Position numbers and translations under genes: made by a program. A stretch of DNA of 64,000 bases from NCBI RefSeq assembly GCF_021341665.1, contig NZ_JAJTTH010000001.1, positions 372,001 to 436,000 of the forward strand. Reading direction: 5' to 3'. Positions 56,656 through 64,000 of the stretch are shown here, piece by piece; within the stretch, counting starts at the first letter, position 1, and the number at the start of each line of letters is the position of its first letter. The notes below the pieces were generated by a model. The model saw only the letters and a program-made list of their open reading frames with translations, did not search any database and had not been told where the DNA came from. The stretch comes from Pseudomonas sp. Au-Pse12. Lineage in GTDB: Bacteria; Pseudomonadota; Gammaproteobacteria; Pseudomonadales; Pseudomonadaceae.

Positions 56656-57609
56656 TCAGGGCTGCTGCGCGGGGACATGGGGCCAGAGATCGGCCACCAG
56701 GAACAGCCGCTCGGCTTCTTCCCAGGCACCTTCGGCGCTCTGCTCAAGCCGAACCAGCAGTTGCGCCGGGGCGTGAGGGTCAAGCTCGGCCAGCCATTGC
56801 TGCAACTGCGCGGTGGTCCAGGCTTGTTCGGCCGGGTAGTGCGCCGGCGCCAGCCAGGCTTGGCGGGGCAGGGGCTGCCAGCGCCCCGCGGCGCTCTGGG
56901 CGATAAAGGCCGGCCAGTCGCGCTGGTGCAGCCAACGGCCGCGCAGGTGTTGCGGGTGCGCGCCGTGGGGCGGTTCGGCGCGACCCGGCCAGGGATACAG
57001 CAGGTAGCCGCCCAGCCACAGGTGGGCGCTGAACTGGTCGATATCCAGCGCCGCCAGCGCTTCGCGGCTTTCATCCCGGGCGGAAATCGGCAGTTGGTGC
57101 TCATCCAGGTGCGCCAGCTTGCGGTCCAGGCGGTCATGGCAGCCGGGGCCCAGCCATTGTGCGGTGTCCGCGCCATTGCCAGCTTGCGGGCCGAGGTACA
57201 GCTTGATCGCCAGTTCCAGGTGATGCACGCCATCGCGGTCGCGCAGCAGCATGTCCAGTTCGCCCAGGGTGTGGCCGCCGCGGCGGATCGGCAGGTTGGC
57301 CGCCAGCAACTCGACCCCGGGGGCGTGGCGTACGGCAAATTGCCAGAGCCGTTCGTAGTACAGGCCCAGGCGCCGGGTCGGTCCCTGGGTCAGCCACAGG
57401 CGCAGGGCGCGGCTGTCCAGGTCCAGGCAGCGCAGCCAGTGGGCCAGCAGTTGCGGCGCCTGTACCCAGTCGCTGGCGGCGAGCGGGTGGCGCTGGGGCC
57501 AGGGCGTATGGCTGAGCATCGGCGGCGCGAGGATGACCCAGGCGAGGTCGCGGACTTCAGGTTGACGCAACTGGCGAGGAAGGCCGAGCAGATCGGGGAA
57601 CAGGAGCAT
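56656..57609 (-). CDS. DUF1853-family protein
   Basis: Protein of 317 residues of DUF1853, a proteobacterial family without known function. The block [17 protein letters not shown] and [29 protein letters not shown]... resembles a PD-(D/E)xK nuclease core, with ELDMLLRD and HLELAIKLY supplying possible Asp, Glu and Lys residues. This is inference from motif spacing. Start ATG 57609 (MLLFPDLL); the longer upstream frame runs antisense into nadK and is rejected. It diverges from nadK. Confidence 0.82.
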   Translation of the reverse strand: MLLFPDLLGLPRQLRQPEVRDLAWVILAPPMLSHTPWPQRHPLAASDWVQAPQLLAHWLRCLDLDSRALRLWLTQGPTRRLGLYYERLWQFAVRHAPGVELLAANLPIRRGGHTLGELDMLLRDRDGVHHLELAIKLYLGPQAGNGADTAQWLGPGCHDRLDRKLAHLDEHQLPISARDESREALAALDIDQFSAHLWLGGYLLYPWPGRAEPPHGAHPQHLRGRWLHQRDWPAFIAQSAAGRWQPLPRQAWLAPAHYPAEQAWTTAQLQQWLAELDPHAPAQLLVRLEQSAEGAWEEAERLFLVADLWPHVPAQQP

Positions 57610-57705
57610 CTTGCGAGCATAGACGCAAACCCGGAGCGATCGCGATAAATGCGTGCCACTCGCAGTTGTGGCAAGGCTGGCTAAGCCCGTGTGGCTGAAA
57701 GGATT

Positions 57706-57733
57706 TTGTCTAACGCCGGGTTTCGCCCATAAT
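57706..57733 (+). promoter_or_regulatory. Sigma-70-like promoter of the nadK operon
   Basis: TTGTCT (57706-57711) and CATAAT (57728-57733) with a 16-base spacer, 39 bases before the nadK start. Confidence 0.55.
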
Positions 57734-57771
57734 CCTCCGTTTCGCCCGTACCCGAACCCCGCAGGAGCCCC

Positions 57772-58662
57772 ATGGAGCAGTTTCGCAATATCGGCATTAT
57801 CGGTCGCCTGGGCAGTTCCCAGGTGCTGGACACAGTTCGCCGACTGAAAAAGTTTCTGCTGGCGCGCCATCTGCATGTGATCCTCGAAGACACCATCGCC
57901 GAAGTGCTGCCGGGCCACGGCCTGCAGACGTCTTCGCGCAAGCTCCTGGGCGAGGTCTGCGACATGGTCATCGTGGTCGGCGGCGACGGCAGCCTGCTGG
58001 GCGCCGCCCGGGCCCTGGCGCGGCATAACATCCCGGTGCTGGGGATCAACCGTGGCAGCCTGGGTTTTCTCACCGACATCCGTCCCGATGAACTGGAGGT
58101 CAAGGTCGCCGAGGTGCTCGACGGCCACTACCTGGTGGAAAACCGCTTCCTGTTGCAGGCCGAGGTTCGCCGCCATGCCGAGGCCATTGGCCAGGGCGAC
58201 GCGCTGAACGATGTGGTGCTGCACCCGGGCAAGTCGACGCGGATGATCGAGTTCGAGATCTACATCGACGGCCAGTTCGTCTGCAGCCAGAAGGCCGACG
58301 GCCTGATCGTCGCCACGCCCACCGGTTCCACGGCCTACGCGCTGTCCGCCGGCGGGCCGATCATGCACCCCAAGCTGGATGCCATTGTGATCGTGCCGAT
58401 GTACCCCCATACCTTGTCCGGAAGGCCGATCGTGGTCGATGGCAACAGTGAGCTGAAAATCGTCGTGTCCAAAGATATGCAGATCTATCCGCAAGTCTCC
58501 TGTGACGGGCAGAACCATTTCACCTGCGCGCCGGGCGACACCATCACGGTCAGCAAGAAGGCCCAGAAGCTGCGGCTGATCCACCCGCTGGACCACAATT
58601 ATTACGAAGTCTGCAGGACCAAACTCGGCTGGGGCAGCCGGCTGGGCGGTGGAGGCGACTGA
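57772..58662 (+). CDS. nadK: NAD kinase
   Basis: Enzyme of 296 residues that phosphorylates NAD to NADP in the cytoplasm. The GGDG motif ([15 protein letters not shown], about 63-77) and the NE/D and [13 protein letters not shown] blocks are present, with LNDVVLHPG between. Full length. It starts an operon: its stop overlaps the phosphoesterase start by one base (TGATG), and four more genes follow with little or no spacing. Confidence 0.95.
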   Translation: MEQFRNIGIIGRLGSSQVLDTVRRLKKFLLARHLHVILEDTIAEVLPGHGLQTSSRKLLGEVCDMVIVVGGDGSLLGAARALARHNIPVLGINRGSLGFLTDIRPDELEVKVAEVLDGHYLVENRFLLQAEVRRHAEAIGQGDALNDVVLHPGKSTRMIEFEIYIDGQFVCSQKADGLIVATPTGSTAYALSAGGPIMHPKLDAIVIVPMYPHTLSGRPIVVDGNSELKIVVSKDMQIYPQVSCDGQNHFTCAPGDTITVSKKAQKLRLIHPLDHNYYEVCRTKLGWGSRLGGGGD

Positions 58663-59633
58663 TGCTCGATCCCGCGCGTAGCTACGACCTGATCGGTGAC
58701 GTGCACGGTTGCGCCCTGACCCTGGAGCACTTGCTGGATCGGCTCGGTTATCACAAGCAGGGCGGCGTCTGGCGGCACCCGTCGCGCATGGCGGTGTTCC
58801 TTGGCGATATCATCGACCGCGGTCCGCGCATCCGTGAATCCCTGCACATCGTCCACGACATGGTCGAGGCCGGCCAGGCGCTGTGCATCATGGGCAACCA
58901 TGAGTTCAACGCCCTGGGCTGGAGCACCCCGGCGGCCGAAGGCAGTGGCAAGCAGTTCGTGCGCGAACACACGCCACGCCACGCCCGGCTGATCCAGGAA
59001 ACCCTGACCCAGTTCGAACACCACCCGGGCGACTGGCACGACTTCCTCGAGTGGTTCTATGAGCTGCCGCTGTTTGTCGACGCTGGGCGCTTTCGCGTGG
59101 TGCACGCCTGCTGGGATGCCGGCCTGATCGCGCCGTTGCGCCAGCAGTACCCCAACGGCTGCATCGACCGCCAATTCCTCCAGGCCGCGGCCGTCCCCGA
59201 CAGCTTTGCCTGCACCGCCTTCGACCGCCTGCTGCGCGGCACCGACATGCGCCTGCCCCACGGCCTGACCATGACCAGCGGTGACGGCCTGACCCGCGCG
59301 TTCTTCCGCACCAAGTTCTGGGAAGACGACCCGCAGACCTACGGCGACATCGTCTTCCAGCCTGATGCCTTGCCCGATCCGGTGGCGCGCACGCCGCTGT
59401 CCCCGGCGGAGAAGAACAGCCTGCTGCGCTATGGCGCCGAGGAACCGATGCTGTTCGTCGGGCACTACTGGCGCAGCGGCAAACCGGCGCCGATCCGTCC
59501 CAACCTGGCGTGCCTGGACTACAGCGCGGTGCTCTACGGCAAGCTTGCCGCCTATCGCCTGGACCAGGAAACCCGCCTGGATCCGAATAAATTTGTCTGG
59601 GTCGACGTTGAGCGGCCGGAGGTGGTGCGATGA
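58662..59633 (+). CDS. Metallophosphoesterase
   Basis: Calcineurin-like phosphoesterase of 323 residues. The metal site is seen in [23 protein letters not shown] and [12 protein letters not shown], with the later His in VVHACWDAG and VGHYW. Resembles PrpE/ApaH-type enzymes; the substrate (a phosphoprotein or dinucleoside polyphosphate) is unknown. GGAGG sits eleven bases before the ATG. It overlaps the rhomboid gene start by four bases. Confidence 0.9.
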   Translation: MLDPARSYDLIGDVHGCALTLEHLLDRLGYHKQGGVWRHPSRMAVFLGDIIDRGPRIRESLHIVHDMVEAGQALCIMGNHEFNALGWSTPAAEGSGKQFVREHTPRHARLIQETLTQFEHHPGDWHDFLEWFYELPLFVDAGRFRVVHACWDAGLIAPLRQQYPNGCIDRQFLQAAAVPDSFACTAFDRLLRGTDMRLPHGLTMTSGDGLTRAFFRTKFWEDDPQTYGDIVFQPDALPDPVARTPLSPAEKNSLLRYGAEEPMLFVGHYWRSGKPAPIRPNLACLDYSAVLYGKLAAYRLDQETRLDPNKFVWVDVERPEVVR

Positions 59634-60499
59634 GTGCGGTAGCGGTGTTGCGCCTGCCCCTGGCGACGGACCTGAGCGGCTTCGTCAAGCTGCTGCAGCG
59701 CATGCAGGTGCCTCACCGGGTCAGCGAGGAGGCGGGCGAGCAGGTGCTCTGGGTGCCGGAGTCGATCAGCGAGGACGTGCGCGGGCTGTACCAGCGGTTT
59801 CCCCTGGGCGATCCCGATCAGCAGCTGGACATCCCGCAAGCCGCGGCGCCGGCGCGCGCCGGCCTGTTCGAGCAGTTGCGCCGCAGCCCGGTCACCGCGC
59901 TGATCCTGCTGTTGAGCCTGGCGGTGTGCGGCATCACCTTGCTCGGTGACAACCTGCAGACCCTCGGCTGGTTCACCTTCCTCGAGTTCCGCGTGGTGGG
60001 CGACTACATCCAGTTCAGCTCCCTGGCCGACAGCCTGGCGGCGGGGCAGTGGTGGCGCCTAGTAACCCCGATGCTGATTCACTTCGGCATCCTGCACATT
60101 GCCATGAACGGCATGTGGTACTGGGAACTGGGGCGGCGCATCGAATTGCGCCAGGGCAGCATCAACTTGCTGGGCCTGACCCTGCTGTTCAGCCTGGTTT
60201 CCAACTACGCGCAATACTATTTCAGCGGCCCGACCCTGTTCGGCGGCCTGTCCGGGGTGCTCTACGGCCTGCTCGGGCATTGCTGGATCTATCAATGGCT
60301 GGACCCCAACCCCATCTACCGCCTGCCCCGGGGCGTGCTGGTGATGATGCTGGTGTGGCTGCTGCTGTGCCTGTCCGGGCTGGTCTCGATGATCGGCTTC
60401 GGTGAAATCGCCAACGCCGCCCACGTCGGCGGGTTGCTTATCGGATGCCTCACCGGCTTGTTGGGCGGCTTGTACAGCCGCCGCAAACGTGCCCTTTAA
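59630..60499 (+). CDS. Rhomboid-family intramembrane serine protease
   Basis: Membrane protease of 289 residues: N-terminal cytoplasmic domain about 1-85, then about six membrane helices. Catalytic Ser is in GGLSGVLYGLLGH (GxSG) and the His in NAAHVGGLLIG; MLIHFGILHIAMNGMWYW is the family's conserved helix with the His-x-x-x-Asn elements. GlpG-like. It cuts other membrane proteins within the bilayer. The start overlaps the preceding stop. Confidence 0.92.
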   Translation: MSAVAVLRLPLATDLSGFVKLLQRMQVPHRVSEEAGEQVLWVPESISEDVRGLYQRFPLGDPDQQLDIPQAAAPARAGLFEQLRRSPVTALILLLSLAVCGITLLGDNLQTLGWFTFLEFRVVGDYIQFSSLADSLAAGQWWRLVTPMLIHFGILHIAMNGMWYWELGRRIELRQGSINLLGLTLLFSLVSNYAQYYFSGPTLFGGLSGVLYGLLGHCWIYQWLDPNPIYRLPRGVLVMMLVWLLLCLSGLVSMIGFGEIANAAHVGGLLIGCLTGLLGGLYSRRKRAL

Positions 60500-60514
60500 A
60501 CGCTGGAGTCATGT

Positions 60515-60775
60515 ATGTCGTCCTTTGTCGAAATGATCGAAAACATCACCCCCGAGATCTACCAGAGCCTGAAGCTGGCGGTAGAGATCGGCAAATGGTC
60601 CGATGGTCGCAAGCTCACCGCCGAGCAGCGTGAACTGTCCCTGCAGGCGGTCATCGCCTGGGAAATGCAGAACCTGCCCGAGGAGCAGCGCACTGGCTAC
60701 ATGGGCCCGCAGGAATGCGCCTCGAAGTCGGCGCCGGTGCCGAACATCCTGTTCAAGTCGGATGCCATCCATTGA
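60515..60775 (+). CDS. DUF1315 (YeaC-like) protein
   Basis: Small cytoplasmic protein of 86 residues of the YeaC/DUF1315 family, function unknown: ITPEIYQSLKLAVEIGKW at the N-terminus, QAVIAWEMQNLPEEQRTGYM in the middle and an end in PNILFKSDAIH. It begins 16 bases after the rhomboid gene and its stop overlaps the TTG start of the next gene. The cluster order DUF1315-DUF2797-pepN is conserved in pseudomonads as remembered. Confidence 0.88.
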   Translation: MSSFVEMIENITPEIYQSLKLAVEIGKWSDGRKLTAEQRELSLQAVIAWEMQNLPEEQRTGYMGPQECASKSAPVPNILFKSDAIH

Positions 60776-61602
60776 TCGAGATTGGCCGCGGCTCCATCAG
60801 TAAAATGTCGGCGCGCCTTGACGGGCCGAACGTTCAGTACGCTTTTCGCCTGGGCGACAGCGAGGTGCCGGTCAACCCGTTGATTGGCAAGACGCTGCGC
60901 CTGGAATACCTGGGGGCGATCCACTGCAGCCATTGCGGGCGCAAGACCAAGACCAGCTTCAGCCAGGGCTACTGTTATCCGTGCATGACCAAGCTGGCCC
61001 AGTGCGATATCTGCATCATGAGCCCGGAACGCTGCCACTACGATGCCGGCACCTGCCGCGAGCCGTCCTGGGGCGAACAGTTCTGCATGACCGATCACGT
61101 GGTCTACCTGGCCAACTCGTCGGGGATCAAGGTCGGCATCACCCGTGCCACCCAGCTGCCGACCCGCTGGCTGGACCAGGGTGCCAGCCAGGCGCTGCCG
61201 ATCATGCGCGTGGCGACCCGCCAGCAGTCGGGTTTCGTCGAGGACCTGTTCCGTTCCCAGGTGGCCGACAAGACCAACTGGCGCGCGCTGCTCAAGGGCG
61301 ATGCCGAGGCCGTGGACCTGGTGGCGGTGCGCGAGCAGTTGTTCGAGTCCTGCGCCGAGGGCCTGCTCGGCCTGCAACAGCGTTTCGGCCTGCAGGCGAT
61401 CCAGCCGGTGAGCGGTATCGAGCCCCTGGAAATCCGTTATCCGGTCGAGCAGTACCCGACCAAGATCGTCAGTTTCAACCTGGACAAGAATCCGATCGCC
61501 GAAGGCACGCTGCTGGGCATCAAGGGCCAGTACCTGATCTTTGATACCGGCGTGATCAACATTCGCAAATACACGGCCTATCAGCTCGCCGTGCATCAGT
61601 AG
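60772..61602 (+). CDS. DUF2797 protein with GIY-YIG-like core and zinc-ligand cysteines
   Basis: Protein of 276 residues. Three CxxC pairs lie at 52/55, 68/71 and 78/81, with further Cys at 88, 95 and 105, suggesting bound zinc. About residues 110-160 look like a GIY-YIG nuclease core: VVYLANSSGIKVGITR (Tyr112, KVGIT at 120-124), Arg132 in PTRW and Glu157 in GFVEDLF. Family DUF2797; function unknown. Start chosen as TTG 60772 (giving (M)IEIGRGSISK), which overlaps the upstream TGA; a longer frame from 60715 lies inside the DUF1315 gene. Confidence 0.82.
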   Translation: MIEIGRGSISKMSARLDGPNVQYAFRLGDSEVPVNPLIGKTLRLEYLGAIHCSHCGRKTKTSFSQGYCYPCMTKLAQCDICIMSPERCHYDAGTCREPSWGEQFCMTDHVVYLANSSGIKVGITRATQLPTRWLDQGASQALPIMRVATRQQSGFVEDLFRSQVADKTNWRALLKGDAEAVDLVAVREQLFESCAEGLLGLQQRFGLQAIQPVSGIEPLEIRYPVEQYPTKIVSFNLDKNPIAEGTLLGIKGQYLIFDTGVINIRKYTAYQLAVHQ

Positions 61603-61614
61603 AAGGAATTCGCC

Positions 61615-64000
61615 ATGCGCACCGAACAACCGAAGATGATCTACCTGAAGGACTATCAGGCCCCCGAGTACCTGATCGACGAGACCCACCTGACCTTCGA
61701 GTTGTTCGAGGACCACAGCCTGGTCCATGCGCAGCTGGTGATGCGTCGCAACCCCGCGCGCGGCGCCGGCCTGCCACCTTTGGTGCTGGACGGCCAGCAG
61801 CTGGAGCTGTTGTCGGTCAGCCTGTCCGACCAGTTGCTGAGCGCCAGCGACTACCAGCTCGATGACAGCCACCTGACCCTGCACCCGGCCAGCGCCAGCT
61901 TCACCGTGGACACCAGCGTGAAGATCCACCCGGAAAGCAACACCGCCCTGGAAGGCCTGTACAAGTCCAGCGGCATGTTCTGCACCCAGTGCGAGGCCGA
62001 GGGCTTTCGCAAGATCACCTATTACCTCGATCGCCCGGATGTGATGAGCAGGTTCACCACCACCGTGGTGGCCGAGCAGCACCGCTACCCGGTATTGCTC
62101 TCCAACGGCAACCCGATCGCCAGTGGTCCTGGTGAAGACGGCCGGCACTGGGCGACCTGGGAAGACCCGTTCATGAAGCCGGCCTACCTGTTCGCCCTGG
62201 TAGCGGGGGATCTGTGGTGCGTGGAAGACAGCTTCCGCACCCAGAGCGGTCGCGACGTGGCGCTGCGCATCTATGTCGAGCCGGAAAACATCGACAAGTG
62301 CCAGCACGCGATGAACAGCCTGAAGAAGTCCATGCGCTGGGACGAAGAAACCTACGGCCGTGAGTACGACCTGGACATCTTCATGATCGTCGCGGTCAAC
62401 GACTTCAACATGGGCGCCATGGAAAACAAGGGCCTGAACATCTTCAACTCCAGCGCGGTGCTGGCCCGCGCCGAAACCGCCACCGACGCCGCGCACCAGC
62501 GGGTCGAGGCGATCGTCGCCCACGAATACTTCCACAACTGGTCGGGCAACCGGGTGACCTGCCGCGACTGGTTCCAGCTGTCGCTCAAGGAAGGCTTCAC
62601 GGTGTTTCGCGACGCCGGTTTCTCCGCGGACATGAACTCGCGCACCGTCAAGCGCATCCAGGACGTGGCTTACCTGCGCACCCATCAGTTCGCCGAAGAC
62701 GCCGGTCCGATGGCCCACGCCGTGCGCCCGGAAAGCTTTATCGAGATTTCCAACTTCTACACCTTGACCGTGTACGAAAAGGGCTCGGAAGTGGTGGGCA
62801 TGATCCACACCTTGCTCGGTGCCGAAGGCTTCCGTAAGGGCAGCGACCTGTACTTCGAACGCCATGACGGCCAGGCCGTGACCTGCGACGACTTCGTCAA
62901 GGCCATGGAAGACGCCAACGGCGTCGACCTGAGCCAGTTCAAGCGCTGGTACAGCCAGGCCGGTACGCCACGGCTGGCGGTCAGCGCGGCCTATGACGCG
63001 GCGGCGAAAACCTACAGCCTGACCTTCCGCCAGAGCTGCCCGCAAACCCCGGACAAGGTGGAAAAACTGCCGTTCGTGATCCCGGTGGAACTGGGCCTGC
63101 TGGATTCCAAAGGGGCGGACATGGCCTTGCGCCTGTCCGGCGAAAGCGCTGCCCAGGGCGCTTCCCGGGTGATTTCGGTGACCGAGGCCGAGCAGACCTT
63201 CACCTTCGTCGACATCGCCGAACAGCCGCTGCCCTCGCTGCTGCGGGGTTTCTCGGCGCCAGTGAAGCTGAGCTTCCCCTACAACCGCGACCAGCTGATG
63301 TTCCTCATGCAGCACGACAGCGACGGCTTCAACCGTTGGGATGCCGGCCAGCAGTTGGCGGTGCAGGTGTTGCAGGAGCTGATCGCCCAGCACCAGCAGG
63401 GCCAGGCCCTGGTACTGGATCAGCGCCTGGTCAGCGCCCTGGGCACCGTGCTGGCGGATGACCGCCTGGACCCGGCCATGGTCGCCGAAATGCTCTCCCT
63501 GCCGGGCGAGGCCTACCTCACCGAAATCAGTGAAGTGGCGGATGTCGAGGCGATCCACGTGGCTCGCGAGTTTGCCCGCCAGCAACTGTCTGAGCACCTG
63601 TTCGACGCGCTGTGGAAGCGTTATCAGGCCAACCGTGCGCTGTCCAAGGCCACCGCCTATGTGGCCGAGTCCGAGCATTTCGCCCGTCGCGCACTGCAGA
63701 ACATTGCCCTGTCGTACCTGATGCTGACCCGCAAACCCGAGGTGCTGGCCGCGGCCATCGAGCAGTTCGACAGCGCCGACAACATGACCGAGCGCCTGAC
63801 CGCCCTGGCGGTGCTGGTCAACTCGCCGTTCGAGGCCGAGAAGGCCAAGGCCCTGGCGGTGTTTGCCGAGCACTTCAAGGACAACGCCCTGGTCATGGAC
63901 CAGTGGTTCAGCGTGCAGGCCGGCAGCCCGTTGCCGGGCGGCCTGGAGCGGGTCAAGACGCTGATGCAGCACCCGGCGTTCAACCTCAAGAACCCGAACA
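61615..64000 (+). CDS. pepN: Aminopeptidase N, 3' end outside the window
   Basis: M1-family zinc aminopeptidase that removes N-terminal residues from peptides. 795 codons are present of about 885 expected. The substrate motif GAMEN lies near residue 265, the zinc motif HEYFH in VAHEYFHNWSGNR near 302-306, and the third ligand in SLKEGFTVFRD. The start follows AGAAGGAATTCGCC. It is the sixth gene of the nadK operon, twelve bases after the DUF2797 gene. The frame stays open to the last base. Confidence 0.96.
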   Translation, partial: MRTEQPKMIYLKDYQAPEYLIDETHLTFELFEDHSLVHAQLVMRRNPARGAGLPPLVLDGQQLELLSVSLSDQLLSASDYQLDDSHLTLHPASASFTVDTSVKIHPESNTALEGLYKSSGMFCTQCEAEGFRKITYYLDRPDVMSRFTTTVVAEQHRYPVLLSNGNPIASGPGEDGRHWATWEDPFMKPAYLFALVAGDLWCVEDSFRTQSGRDVALRIYVEPENIDKCQHAMNSLKKSMRWDEETYGREYDLDIFMIVAVNDFNMGAMENKGLNIFNSSAVLARAETATDAAHQRVEAIVAHEYFHNWSGNRVTCRDWFQLSLKEGFTVFRDAGFSADMNSRTVKRIQDVAYLRTHQFAEDAGPMAHAVRPESFIEISNFYTLTVYEKGSEVVGMIHTLLGAEGFRKGSDLYFERHDGQAVTCDDFVKAMEDANGVDLSQFKRWYSQAGTPRLAVSAAYDAAAKTYSLTFRQSCPQTPDKVEKLPFVIPVELGLLDSKGADMALRLSGESAAQGASRVISVTEAEQTFTFVDIAEQPLPSLLRGFSAPVKLSFPYNRDQLMFLMQHDSDGFNRWDAGQQLAVQVLQELIAQHQQGQALVLDQRLVSALGTVLADDRLDPAMVAEMLSLPGEAYLTEISEVADVEAIHVAREFARQQLSEHLFDALWKRYQANRALSKATAYVAESEHFARRALQNIALSYLMLTRKPEVLAAAIEQFDSADNMTERLTALAVLVNSPFEAEKAKALAVFAEHFKDNALVMDQWFSVQAGSPLPGGLERVKTLMQHPAFNLKNPN

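Noticed and set aside
60697..63972. 1091-codon antisense frame over pepN
   Set aside because: Composition is the mirror of pepN codon bias; the plus strand carries GAMEN and HEYFH motifs.

Overview
The window is GC-rich, densely coded chromosomal DNA of a Pseudomonas, most likely of the P. fluorescens / P. protegens / P. chlororaphis group. The basis is recognised protein sequence, REP-type intergenic repeats (core CCGGCTTGCCGGCGAA), and gene order. From memory, the blocks fabI-nppDCBA2A1-mltD-gloB-methyltransferase-rnhA-dnaQ-ldcA and nadK-phosphoesterase-rhomboid-DUF1315-DUF2797-pepN match two separate PAO1 neighbourhoods (around PA1806-PA1818 and PA3083-PA3088). No rRNA, tRNA, CRISPR array, prophage or insertion sequence was seen.

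Region 1 (1-5.1 kb): end of an AzlD gene, an SMI1/KNR4 protein coupled to an unusual Nudix-DUF4406 fusion, a clear terminator, then a CHASE4-PAS-GGDEF-EAL protein. Region 2 (5.1-12.8 kb): a four-gene minus-strand operon with overlapping reading frames (REC-GGDEF-EAL regulator, di-haem peroxidase-like cytochrome, DAHL-type sensor kinase, REC-histidine kinase) divergent from a REC protein with a decayed HD-GYP domain. It looks like a self-contained redox-linked phosphorelay / c-di-GMP module and is the main candidate for an undescribed system. Region 3 (12.9-16.8 kb): LysE exporter, secreted RNase T2, a DapA-like aldolase and two GNAT acetyltransferases.

Region 4 (16.9-26 kb): REC-GGDEF-EAL protein plus a 1493-residue CHASE/PAS hybrid kinase, an Aer-like chemoreceptor and CheV. 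Region 5 (26-36.6 kb): LysE exporter, AraC regulator, VOC protein, a PTS EIIC-EAL fusion, a large unknown membrane protein, nnrS behind three NorR-type operator sites and a possible sigma-54 promoter, a GAF-GGDEF cyclase and a lipoprotein. Six proteins across the window carry GGDEF and/or EAL domains or a related HD-GYP fold before 31 kb, and a seventh follows at 34.7 kb; several have decayed catalytic motifs.

Region 6 (36.7-50 kb): fabI, the npp peptide/peptidyl-nucleoside ABC transporter with two binding proteins, mltD, gloB, a methyltransferase, rnhA, a DUF2388 protein and dnaQ. Region 7 (50-57.6 kb): lysine decarboxylase followed at once by a streptothricin-acetyltransferase-like GNAT, a LysR regulator, a small unknown gene, an FMN reductase, an orphan arsB flanked by REP pairs, and a DUF1853 gene. 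Region 8 (57.7-64 kb): tightly packed operon nadK, phosphoesterase, rhomboid protease, DUF1315, a DUF2797 protein with GIY-YIG-like features, and pepN, which runs off the end.
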